DNA of 23,809 bases from CAYVBN01 sp964538565 (GTDB lineage: Bacteria; Pseudomonadota; Alphaproteobacteria; Rhizobiales; Xanthobacteraceae), in assembly GCA_964538565.1 (NCBI GenBank), contig CAZIGW010000142.1, forward strand, positions 1 to 23,809. Direction: 5' to 3'. The translations under genes and the position numbers were made by a program. Shown here one piece after another: positions 1 through 8,000 of this stretch (positions are counted from its first letter, which is position 1; each line of letters opens with the position of its first letter). The notes beneath the pieces were generated by a model that saw only the letters and a program-made list of their open reading frames with translations, did no database searches and was not told the origin of the DNA.

Positions 1-22
1 AATGGGGCGAATGCGCCATTGT

Positions 23-40
23 AGGGCCGCCTGCGGCCCT
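23..40 (+). other. Intercistronic hairpin upstream of the TRAP permease genes
   Basis: A perfect inverted repeat, AGGGCCGC then CT then GCGGCCCT, lies about 30 bases before the small permease start. A weaker bulged hairpin (AATGG...CCATT) occupies 1-20. No T-tract follows, so it is not a clear terminator. Such hairpins between a TRAP binding-protein gene and its permease genes can give the binding protein more stable mRNA. That role is inferred, because the upstream gene is outside the window. Confidence 0.5.
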
Positions 41-72
41 CGTTCGGGACGAGCCAACCCGGGGCAAGGGAT

Positions 73-606
73 ATGCGCGCCGCGGCCTCTCTGGCGGCCA
101 TCGCCGACCGCATCGACCGCTCGACCGCCGCGCTCGGCCGGGCGGCCGGATGGTGCGCGCTGTTCGTCGTGCTCGTCCAGCTTGCCGTCGTCCTGATGCG
201 CTATGCCTTCGGGATCGGCTCGATCCGTCTGCAGGAATCGATCCTCTACGCCCACGCCGCCCTGTTCATGCTGGCGGCGGCCTGGACCTTGCAGCGCGGC
301 GGCCATGTCCGCGTCGACGTGCTCTATGCGGATGCTTCGCCGCGCGCCAAGGCGCGTATCGATCTCCTCGGCGCGATCCTGCTGGGGCTGCCGTTCGCGG
401 CTGCGCTCGTCTGGCTCTCGCTTCCCTACGTCGGCCGCTCCTGGGCGATCCTCGAGCGTTCGCGCGAGGCGAGCGGCCTGCCGCTCGTTTTCCTGCTCAA
501 GAGCCTGATCCCGCTGTTCGGGGGCCTGCTCGGCCTGCAGGCGATCGCCCAGGCGATCCGCGCCGGCCTGATCCTCGCCGCGCGGCGGCCGCCCGAGCCG
601 CGGTGA
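73..606 (+). CDS. TRAP transporter small permease (DctQ family)
   Basis: This 177-residue inner-membrane protein is the small 4-helix subunit of a tripartite ATP-independent periplasmic (TRAP) transporter. It works with the large permease in sodium- or proton-driven uptake of an organic acid delivered by a periplasmic binding protein. Hydrophobic segments lie near residues 25-43, 55-73, 97-118 and 138-158. The GHVRVDVL motif (77-84) and the SREASGLPL stretch before the last helix are typical of DctQ proteins. The chosen ATG follows an AAGGG ribosome site about 3 bases away. The large permease starts 7 bases after its stop, so the two are co-transcribed. The binding-protein gene is not in view and is expected just upstream. 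Family assignment is firm; the substrate is unknown. Confidence 0.9.
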   Translation: MRAAASLAAIADRIDRSTAALGRAAGWCALFVVLVQLAVVLMRYAFGIGSIRLQESILYAHAALFMLAAAWTLQRGGHVRVDVLYADASPRAKARIDLLGAILLGLPFAAALVWLSLPYVGRSWAILERSREASGLPLVFLLKSLIPLFGGLLGLQAIAQAIRAGLILAARRPPEPR

Positions 607-613
607 GCGCCGC

Positions 614-2188
614 ATGGGGACTTCGGAATTCCTCGCCGTCGCAATGGTCGCCGCCCTCTGCCTGGCGCTGATGGCGGGCTATCCGGTCGCGCTCACGCTC
701 GGCGGCGTGGCGCTCGGCTTCGCAGTTCTCGGTGATCTCGCCGGGATCATGGATCTCGGGCTGCTCGGCGCGTTTCCGCAGCGCGTCTTCGGCGTCATGA
801 CCAACGAGGTGCTGTTGGCGATCCCACTCTTCATCTTCATGGGCGTGATGCTCGAGCGCTCGCGCATCGCCGAGGAGCTGCTGGAGAGCACGGGGCGGCT
901 GTTCGGCTCGCTGCGCGGCGGCCTCGCGATTTCGGTCACGCTCGTCGGCGTGCTGCTGGCGGCCGCCAAGGGAGTCGTCGGGGCGACCACCGTCACGATG
1001 GGGCTGATCACGCTGCCGACCATGCTGCGCCATGGCTACGATCCGCGCCTTGCGGCCGGCACCGTGGCGGCGACGGCGACGCTCGCGCAGATCATGCCGC
1101 CGGCGACCGTGCTGGTGCTGCTCGGCGATCAGCTCAACACCGCCTACCAGGCGGCGCAGCTCGCGCACGGCACATTCGCGCCGGACACGGTCTCGGTCGG
1201 CGACCTGTTCGCCGGCGCGGTGTTTCCCGCCCTGATGCTGGTCGGGCTCTATCTCCTGTTCCAGGTCGCGGTCGCCTGGCTGCGGCCGGCCGCCTGTCCG
1301 CCGGTTCCCCCCGACCCCAAGGCGCGTCGCGGCGCCGCGCTGCTCGTCGGCCTCGGCGAGGCGCTCGTCGCGCCGATCCTCCTGATCGTGGTGGTGCTCG
1401 GTTCGATTCTCGGCGGGCTCGCAACCCCGACCGAAGCCGCCGCCGTCGGCGCGTTCGGGGCGCTGCTGCTCACGGCGCGCAAGCTCGACCGCAAGGGCTC
1501 CGGACCGGTCGCGGCGGCGCTCGGCGCGCTCGGTGCGCTTCTCGTGCTGCGCGCCGCCGTCGACCTGTGTCCCGGGCAGGCGCAAGGCGCCGCGCAATTC
1601 GGCCTCGCGGCGGCGCTGGGTCTGCTTGCTGTCGCCGCCTACGGGACGCTGCATGCCATTCTCGTCGCGGCGCGTGCCGGCGTGCTGCAGCAGGTGCTCG
1701 CCGCGACCGCGCAGATCACCAGCATGATCTTCACCATCCTGATCGGCGCCACGCTGTTCAGCCTCGTCTTCCGCGGGCTCGGCGGCGACGAGATGGTCCA
1801 TCGCGGCCTCTCCGACCTGCCGGGCGGGGCGGGCGCGGCGATCCTCGTCGTCATGCTGGCGATGTTCCTGCTCGGCTTCGTCATGGACGCGTTCGAAATC
1901 ATCTTCGTGGTCGTGCCGATCGTGGCGCCGCCGCTGCTCGCTCTGCACGCGGTCGATCCGGTCTGGCTCGGCATCCTGATGGCGATGAACCTGCAGACGT
2001 CCTACATGCATCCGCCGCTCGGACCGACGCTGTTCTATCTGCGCGGCGTCGCGCCGCCCGAGATCACCACCTGGCACATCTACGCCGGCATCGTGCCGTT
2101 CGTGCTGATCCAGGTGTTCGCGCTCGTTCTGCTGTGGTTCTGGCCCGGGCTCGCCACCTGGCTTCCGCACGCGCTCGCAGCCGGCTGA
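614..2188 (+). CDS. TRAP transporter large permease (DctM family, long form)
   Basis: This 524-residue polytopic protein forms the translocation channel of the TRAP transporter. Family signs include the N-terminal GYPVALTLGG region, the FIFMGVMLERSRIAEELL segment, the AATATLAQIMPP stretch, LGFVMDAFEI and a C-terminal TSYMHPPLGPTLFYLRG motif. It is longer than ordinary DctM (about 425 residues). Much of the excess is a segment at about residues 290-350, rich in Ala/Leu and able to form two extra membrane helices. Long forms with this C-terminus occur in TRAP systems annotated for mannitol or chloroaromatic acids, but that label does not prove a substrate. Its stop overlaps a possible SDR start (TGATG) and is 11 bases from the preferred one, indicating one operon. 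Confidence 0.92.
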   Translation: MGTSEFLAVAMVAALCLALMAGYPVALTLGGVALGFAVLGDLAGIMDLGLLGAFPQRVFGVMTNEVLLAIPLFIFMGVMLERSRIAEELLESTGRLFGSLRGGLAISVTLVGVLLAAAKGVVGATTVTMGLITLPTMLRHGYDPRLAAGTVAATATLAQIMPPATVLVLLGDQLNTAYQAAQLAHGTFAPDTVSVGDLFAGAVFPALMLVGLYLLFQVAVAWLRPAACPPVPPDPKARRGAALLVGLGEALVAPILLIVVVLGSILGGLATPTEAAAVGAFGALLLTARKLDRKGSGPVAAALGALGALLVLRAAVDLCPGQAQGAAQFGLAAALGLLAVAAYGTLHAILVAARAGVLQQVLAATAQITSMIFTILIGATLFSLVFRGLGGDEMVHRGLSDLPGGAGAAILVVMLAMFLLGFVMDAFEIIFVVVPIVAPPLLALHAVDPVWLGILMAMNLQTSYMHPPLGPTLFYLRGVAPPEITTWHIYAGIVPFVLIQVFALVLLWFWPGLATWLPHALAAG

Positions 2189-2199
2189 TGGGGGGCCGC

Positions 2200-2973
2200 A
2201 TGAAAGCCGCCGAACTCTTCGATCTCACCGGCCAGACCGCTTTGGTGACCGGCGCCGGCAGCGGCCTCGGCCGGCGCTTCGCCGAAGTGCTGGCGGCGAA
2301 CGGCGCCAAGGTGGCGCTTGTCGGCCGACGCGAGGAGCGGCTCGCCGCGGTCGGCCATACGATCGAGCAGGCCGGCGGACGCGCCGTTGTGATCGCCGCC
2401 GACGTGCGCGACCGCGCCGCAATGACGCGGGCGTTCGACGCGGCGGAAAAGGCGCTCGGCACGGTGGCGATCCTCGTCAACAACGCCGGGGTCGCCCATG
2501 CGGGCCGCGCAACCGACCTCTCGGAGAGCGAATGGCGGCGCGTGCTCGAGGTCGATCTCGACGCGGTGTTCTTCTGGGCGCAGGAGGCAGCCCGCCGCAT
2601 GCTCGCGGCCGGCAGGGGCGGCGCGATCGTCAACATCGCCTCCGTGCTCGGCATCAGCGTCTCGAAGGGCGTCGCCGCCTCCGCGGTCGCCAAGGCCGGC
2701 GTGATCCAGCTCACCCGGGCGATGGCGCTCGAGCTTGCCGCGAAAGGCATCCGGGTCAACGCCATCGCGCCGGGCTTCGTCGCCACCGAGATGAACCGCG
2801 AATATCTCTCGGGCCCCGGCGCCGCCATGGCCTCGCAGATTCCCGCCCGCCGCTTTGGATTCGAGAGCGACCTCGACGGCGCGCTGCTGCTGCTCGCCTC
2901 GCAGGCCGGCCGCTACATGGCGGGCGCGACGATCGTGGTCGACGGCGGGCACGTGATCGCGTTGCGCGAGTGA
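2200..2973 (+). CDS. SDR-family oxidoreductase lacking the catalytic tyrosine
   Basis: This 257-residue protein is a classical short-chain dehydrogenase/reductase by fold. It has the cofactor motif TGAGSGLG (residues 17-24), NNAG (94-97), Ser148 in NIAS, Lys165, PGFVATEM and a C-terminal VDGG. The family would use NAD(P)(H) on an alcohol/carbonyl substrate, perhaps one imported by the adjacent transporter. The catalytic Tyr of the YxxxK motif is Ser161 (codon TCC at 2680-2682), one base from TAC. The tetrad Asn is Asp119, which is a commoner variant. Activity is therefore doubtful or altered. The ATG at 2200 is preferred because a run of six Gs sits about 4 bases upstream; an in-frame ATG at 2188 overlaps the permease stop and lacks a ribosome site. 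The acyl-CoA dehydrogenase follows after 13 bases. Confidence 0.9.
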   Translation: MKAAELFDLTGQTALVTGAGSGLGRRFAEVLAANGAKVALVGRREERLAAVGHTIEQAGGRAVVIAADVRDRAAMTRAFDAAEKALGTVAILVNNAGVAHAGRATDLSESEWRRVLEVDLDAVFFWAQEAARRMLAAGRGGAIVNIASVLGISVSKGVAASAVAKAGVIQLTRAMALELAAKGIRVNAIAPGFVATEMNREYLSGPGAAMASQIPARRFGFESDLDGALLLLASQAGRYMAGATIVVDGGHVIALRE

Positions 2974-2986
2974 GGGGAGCGGAGCC

Positions 2987-4189
2987 ATGGACTTCACGCT
3001 GACGCCGCAGATCGAGGACGTGCGCCGGCGCACGCGCGCCTTCGTCGAGGAGCAGGTGCTGCCGCTCGAGCGTGACCGCGCCAACTACGACGAGCACGAG
3101 AATCTCCGTCTCGATCTCGTGCGCGCGCTCAACGACAAGGCGAAGGCGGCGGGCCTCTGGGCCCCGCAGTCGCCCAAGCGTTTCGGCGGCATGGAACTGC
3201 CGGTCGTCGGCTGGGCCGCGATGTCCGAGGAGGCCAACCGGTCGATCTTCGGCCCGCTCGCCTTCAACTGCGCGGCGCCCGACGACGGCAACATGAATGT
3301 CCTCGCCCGCGTCGGCACCCCGGCGCAGCAGGAGAAATGGCTGCGCCCGATCGTCGAAGGCGCGGTACGCTCGTCCTTCGCGATGACCGAGCCCGCGCCG
3401 GGGGGCGGCTCCGATCCCGGCATGATCATGACGCGCGCCGAGCGAAAGGGCGGCAAGTGGGTCGTGCACGGCCGCAAGTGGTTCATCACGGGCGCCGGCG
3501 TCGCCGCGCATTTCATCCTGGTCGCGCGCACCTCGGACGATCCGCGCCGCGGGCTGACCGCCTTTCTGTTTCATCGCGACCAGCCCGGCTGGCGCATCGT
3601 GCGGCGCATTCCGATCATGGGACCGGAGGAGCACGGCGGCCATTGCGAGCTCGCGTTCGACGGCCTCGAGGTGGCCGACGACGACGTGCTCATGGGCGTG
3701 GGTGACGGGCTCAAGGTGGCGCAGATCCGGCTCGGCCCGGCGCGGCTCACCCATTGCATGCGCTGGCTCGGGCTTGCCCGGCGCTGCGTCGAGATCGCCC
3801 AGGATTACGTCGCGAATCGCGAGGGTTTCGGCGTGCGGCTTGCCGATCGCGAAAGCGTTCAGATCAAGCTCGGCGAGGTGGCGCAGCGCATCCAGATCGG
3901 CCGCCTACTCACCATGCACGCCGCCTGGATGCTCGACCGCGGCGAGCGCGCCCGCAAGGAAATCTCCATGGCCAAGATCCACGTCGCCGACACGCTGCAC
4001 GCGGCGGCCGACGTCGGCATCCAGCTCAACGGCGCGCGCGGCTATTCGAAGGACACGGTGCTAGAATGGATCTATCGCTACGCGCGCGCGGCGCGGCTCG
4101 TCGACGGCGCCTCGGAAGTCCATCACATGGTGCTGGCACGCCTCCTGCGCGAGGAGGGGCGCGATTTCTGGCGCTGGGTGACGCCCTAG
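2987..4189 (+). CDS. Acyl-CoA dehydrogenase family protein (ACAD10/11-like)
   Basis: This 400-residue FAD enzyme should introduce a 2,3-double bond into an acyl-CoA and pass electrons to ETF. Visible signatures are FAMTEP (131-136), KWFITGAG for flavin contact (164-171), REGFGVRL (278-285), the QLNGARGYS segment (346-354) and the C-terminal YRYARAARLVDGASEVHH. At the position of the usual catalytic glutamate (the Glu of YEGT in MCAD) this protein has Asp373. The DG-x-x-EVH pattern resembles the ACAD10/11 branch rather than MCAD or isovaleryl-CoA dehydrogenase. The start has a clear GGAG ribosome site. It is last in the TRAP-SDR cassette, which suggests the imported acid is activated to a CoA thioester by an enzyme encoded elsewhere. 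Family is firm, chain specificity unknown. Confidence 0.93.
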   Translation: MDFTLTPQIEDVRRRTRAFVEEQVLPLERDRANYDEHENLRLDLVRALNDKAKAAGLWAPQSPKRFGGMELPVVGWAAMSEEANRSIFGPLAFNCAAPDDGNMNVLARVGTPAQQEKWLRPIVEGAVRSSFAMTEPAPGGGSDPGMIMTRAERKGGKWVVHGRKWFITGAGVAAHFILVARTSDDPRRGLTAFLFHRDQPGWRIVRRIPIMGPEEHGGHCELAFDGLEVADDDVLMGVGDGLKVAQIRLGPARLTHCMRWLGLARRCVEIAQDYVANREGFGVRLADRESVQIKLGEVAQRIQIGRLLTMHAAWMLDRGERARKEISMAKIHVADTLHAAADVGIQLNGARGYSKDTVLEWIYRYARAARLVDGASEVHHMVLARLLREEGRDFWRWVTP

Positions 4190-4216
4190 CGATGTTCCGG
4201 CGAGGTGAATGTCGCT

Positions 4217-4236
4217 CCGTCGCGAAAAGACGACGG
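4217..4236 (+). other. Small hairpin after the catabolic cassette
   Basis: CCGTCG and CGACGG form six perfect pairs around an 8-base loop, 28 bases after the acyl-CoA dehydrogenase stop. There is no T-run, so termination here is only a possibility. Confidence 0.25.
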
Positions 4237-4290
4237 CGAGGCGGCGAAGCCGGAGCCCGTTCGACCGTCCTCGCTGCGACGTGCTCCGAC

Positions 4291-4303
4291 GTTAATGCTT
4301 AAC
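4291..4303 (+). promoter_or_regulatory. Inverted repeat GTTAA-TGC-TTAAC upstream of the PilZ gene
   Basis: A perfect 5-base inverted repeat around TGC lies 64 bases before the PilZ start, in the most AT-rich part of this gap. It could be a promoter element or operator. The spacing (TTAA-N3-TTAA) does not fit the CtrA consensus TTAA-N7-TTAA. No regulator can be named. Confidence 0.3.
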
Positions 4304-4367
4304 AAAGCCTTCGCTTGCAACCGAACGTTGGGCGGGCATCCTGCCGCGAACGGCGGGAGAAGGGCCC

Positions 4368-4721
4368 ATGCAGGATCGGCGGAAGGAACAGCGTTGGCCG
4401 GCGCTTCTTGGCGGCACGGTCGAGGTCGGTCGCGGATTTGCGACGGCGGCCTGCACGGTTCGCAACACGTCGTCCTCCGGAGCACGGCTCAAATTGAATG
4501 CCGATGCTTTTCTGCCCGAGGAATTCGACCTCGCGATCACGGCCCGCGATATGTCATACCGGGTTCGCCGGAAGTGGCGACGCAACGACGAGATCGGCGT
4601 CGAGATCGCGGGCGTGCGGCGGCGCGAAGCGCCGGTCCCGCTCAAGCATGCGCGGCGGATCAGGCAACTGCAGGACGAGAACGCGACGCTGCGTGATCGC
4701 CTCGCCGACCTGAGCGATTGA
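4368..4721 (+). CDS. PilZ domain protein with C-terminal coiled coil
   Basis: This 117-residue cytosolic protein carries both PilZ signatures for binding cyclic di-GMP: an RRxxxR motif at residues 4-9 and an NxSxxG motif at 33-38. The remainder of a small beta barrel extends to about residue 83. The last 30 or so residues (KHARRIRQLQDENATLRDRLADL) look like a short coiled coil, suggesting a dimer or partner contact. The ATG has a strong GGGAGAAGGG ribosome site. It stands alone, 178 bases after the catabolic cassette and 292 bases before the oxidoreductase gene, so its target is not indicated by context. Short PilZ proteins of this type are common in Rhizobiales and most have no known role. 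Confidence 0.85.
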   Translation: MQDRRKEQRWPALLGGTVEVGRGFATAACTVRNTSSSGARLKLNADAFLPEEFDLAITARDMSYRVRRKWRRNDEIGVEIAGVRRREAPVPLKHARRIRQLQDENATLRDRLADLSD

Positions 4722-5013
4722 GGCGCGCTCGACAAACGGACCGGAGCGGTAAAATCCCGGCCCTGCGTTCCGCGCGCGTGCGGCAAAGGACACCCGCGAT
4801 GCCGGTGACGCACGCTGCATTGCGCCAAATTGCGTCCCGGTAGCGGACGGCAGAATTTTGTTTCGGAAAGCGGTGGCCCTGCGACATCGTCGTGGAAGGC
4901 GAGCCGGCGCCATTGCCCGGCCGGAGGTCCGCGAATATTTCTAAGGCGAGCGGGTGCCTGGCCTCTGGCGCACCCTGCGGTTCCGGGTCATGGTGTGGGC
5001 GCGGAGGCCCCCG
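4722..5013. other. Intergenic region before the indolepyruvate oxidoreductase gene
   Basis: This 292-base gap shows no convincing gene. It has locally AT-richer patches (GAATTTTG near 4853, AATATTT near 4934) that could hold a promoter, but no clear -35/-10 pair could be assigned. An in-frame GTG at 4954 would lengthen the downstream protein but is considered an unlikely start. Confidence 0.4.
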
Positions 5014-8000
5014 ATGACGTTGCGATCCGTCAGCCTCGACGACAAGTACGACCTGGAACAGGGCCGCATCTTCGTCACCGGCTATCAGGCGATCGTTCGC
5101 CTCTGCCTCTTGCAGAGGGAGCGTGACCGGCGTGCCGGTCTGCGTACGGCCGGGTACGTGACCGGCTATCGCGGTTCCCCGCTCGGCGGCCTCGACCAGC
5201 AGTTCGTGCGCGCCGCACCGCATCTGCGCCAGAGCGACATCGTCTTCCAGCCCGCCATCAACGAGGACCTCGCCGCCACCGCGCTGTGGGGGTCGCAGCA
5301 GGCGGAACTGCGCGGCGAGGGCCGGTTCGACGGCGTGTTCGGCCTCTGGTACGGCAAGGGACCGGGGGTCGACCGCTCCGGGGACGCCTTCCGCCACGCC
5401 AATTTCGCCGGCACCTCGAAGCGCGGCGGCGTGCTCGCTCTCATGGGCGACGATCACACGGCGGAATCCTCGACCACGGCGCACCAGTCCGAGTTCCATT
5501 TCGTCGACGTGATGATCCCCATCCTGAGCCCGGCCGGCGTTCAGGAGATCATCGACTACGGGCTCTACGGCTGGGCCATGTCGCGTTTCACCGGCACGTG
5601 GGTGGCGCTCAAGTGCATGCACGAGACGGTGGAATCGACCGCGGTCGTCGACGGCAGCCTCGATCGCGTGAACGTCGTCATCCCGGACGATTTCCGCATG
5701 CCGGAGGGCGGCCTCAACATCCGCCTGCACGACACGATCCTCGCCCAGGAGGCGCGACTCTACGACTACAAGCGCGACGCGATGCTCGCCTTCGTGCGCG
5801 CCAACAAGCTCAACCGCTACATCACCTCGGGCGGGCGCAATCCGAAGATCGGCATCATCACGGTCGGCAAGAGCTACCTCGACGTGCGCCAGGCCCTCGA
5901 CGAGCTCGGCATCGACGAGGTCAGGTGCAACGATCTCGGGCTGCGCATCTACAAGATCGCCTGCCCGTTCCCGATCGGCCGACAGGATCTCGCCGAGTTC
6001 GCGGCCGGTCTCGATCTCATCATCGTTGTCGAGGAGAAGCGCTCGCTGATCGAAGTGCAGGTGCGCGAGGAACTGTACGGCACCGCGAACCAGCCGGTGT
6101 GCATCGGCAAGAAGGACGAACAGGGCAATTGGCTGTTCCCGGTCAAGGGCGCGCTCGATCCGAACGACGTCGCGATCTGCATCGGCGAGCGCATCCTGCG
6201 GCGCGGCCACGACGAGGAGATCGCCGCGCGCGTCGCGCGCCTCAAGGAGGCGCAGCGCGTGCTCGCCGAGACCCAGGACGTCGCGCAGCGCATTCCCTAT
6301 TTCTGCTCCGGCTGCCCGCACAATTCCTCGACGGTGGTGCCTGAAGGCATGCGCGCCTACGCCGGCATCGGCTGCCACTACATGGTGCAGTGGATGGACC
6401 GCTCGACGCTCGGCTTCACCCAGATGGGCGGCGAGGGCGCGAACTGGATCGGCGAGGCGCCGTTCTCCAAGCGGCCGCACGTGTTCCAGAACATCGGCGA
6501 CGGCACCTACAACCACTCGGGCTACATGGCGATCCGCGCGGCGATCGCCTCGGGCGCCAACATCACCTACAAGATCCTGTTCAACGACGCGGTCGCCATG
6601 ACCGGGGGGCAGAAGAACGACGGCGGGCTCGACGTGCCGCAGATCGCCCGCCAGGTCGCCGCCGAGGGCGCCAAGCGCGTCGTTGTCGTGAGCGACGAGC
6701 CGTGGAAATATCCGGCCGGCACGAACTGGCCGGAGGGCGTCGGCATCCATCATCGTGACGAACTGATGCGCGTGCAGACGGAGCTCGCGCAGGTTCCGGG
6801 CGTGACGGTGCTGATCTACGACCAGACCTGCGCCGCCGAGAAGCGGCGACGGCGCAAGCGCGGCCTGTTTCCCGATCCGGACCGCCGCGTCTTCATCAAC
6901 GAGCTGGTGTGCGAGGGCTGCGGCGACTGCGGCGTTCAGTCGAACTGCGTCTCGGTGCAGCCGCTCGAGACCGAGTTCGGCCGCAAGCGCACGATCGACC
7001 AGTCGAGCTGCAACAAGGATTTCTCCTGCCTGCGCGGCTTCTGCCCGTCGTTCGTGACCGTCGAGGGCGCAAAGCTCAGGAAGGGCGCGGGCGTATCGCA
7101 GCCGGCCGACCTGCCGCCGCTGTCCGAGCCGCGGCTTCCACAGATCGCCCAGACCTACAACGTGATCGTCACTGGAGTCGGCGGCACCGGGATCGTCACG
7201 GTCGGCGCCATACTCGGAATGGCGGCGCATCTCGAACGCAAGGGCGTCGGCGTCATCGACATGGCGGGCCTCGCGCAGAAGGGCGGGGCGGTCTACAGCC
7301 ATCTGCGCATCGCCAATTCGCCCGACGACATCCACGCCATCAGGGTCGCCGCGCGCGGCGCGGATCTCGTCATCGGCGGCGACATGGTGGTGGCCGGGAC
7401 CAAAAAGGTGCTGGCGGCGGTCAAGCCGGGCGCGACCGCGATGGTCGTCAATCTCGCCGAAGTGCTACCCGGCGAGTTCACGCGCGACACGGAATTCTCG
7501 CTGCCCTCCGAACGGCTGCGGCGGACGATCGTGACGGCGGCTGGTCCGGGCCGCAGCCATTTCGTCGATGCCACGAGGCTGGCGACGGCGCTGCTCGGCC
7601 AGTCGATCGGCGCCAACATGTTCATGCTCGGCTACGCCTACCAGATTGGCGCCCTGCCGCTCTCGGCCGAGGCGATCGAGCGGGCGATCGCGCTCAACGG
7701 CGAGGCGGTCGAGATGAATGTCGCGGCGTTCCGCTGGGGCCGCCGCGCCGCCGTCGATCCGGCGACGGTCGAGCGCCTCGCCGCCCCGGCGCCCGATGCG
7801 GTCGACCCGGCCCGCCGGCTGTCCGGCTCGTTCGACGAGATGGTGGCGCGCCGCGTCGAATTCCTGACCGCCTACCAGAACGCCGCCTACGCCGCGCGCT
7901 ATCGCCGCCGCGTCGCGCAGGCCGCCGCGGTCGAGACCGCGAGGGCGCCCGGCAAGACCGGGCTGGCCGACGCGGTCGCCCGCAATCTGTTCAAGCTGAT

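Noticed and set aside
497..2170. Long open frame (557 codons) on the - strand opposite the TRAP permease
   Set aside because: It is low-complexity Arg/Gln/His/Glu-rich translation, the usual antisense shadow of a high-GC gene, with no recognisable domain.
2188..2199. ATG at 2188 overlapping the permease stop as start of the SDR
   Set aside because: There is no ribosome site before it, whereas the ATG at 2200 has a run of Gs at suitable distance. Translational coupling at 2188 cannot be fully excluded.
4954..5013. GTG start at 4954 for the indolepyruvate oxidoreductase
   Set aside because: It adds 20 residues (Arg/Trp-rich) without family support and lacks a good ribosome site; the ATG at 5014 has GGAGG upstream and matches the family N-terminus.
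4660..7335. 891-codon open frame on the - strand opposite the indolepyruvate oxidoreductase
   Set aside because: It is antisense to a strongly conserved gene, its composition is typical of shadow frames, and no motif or ribosome site was seen.
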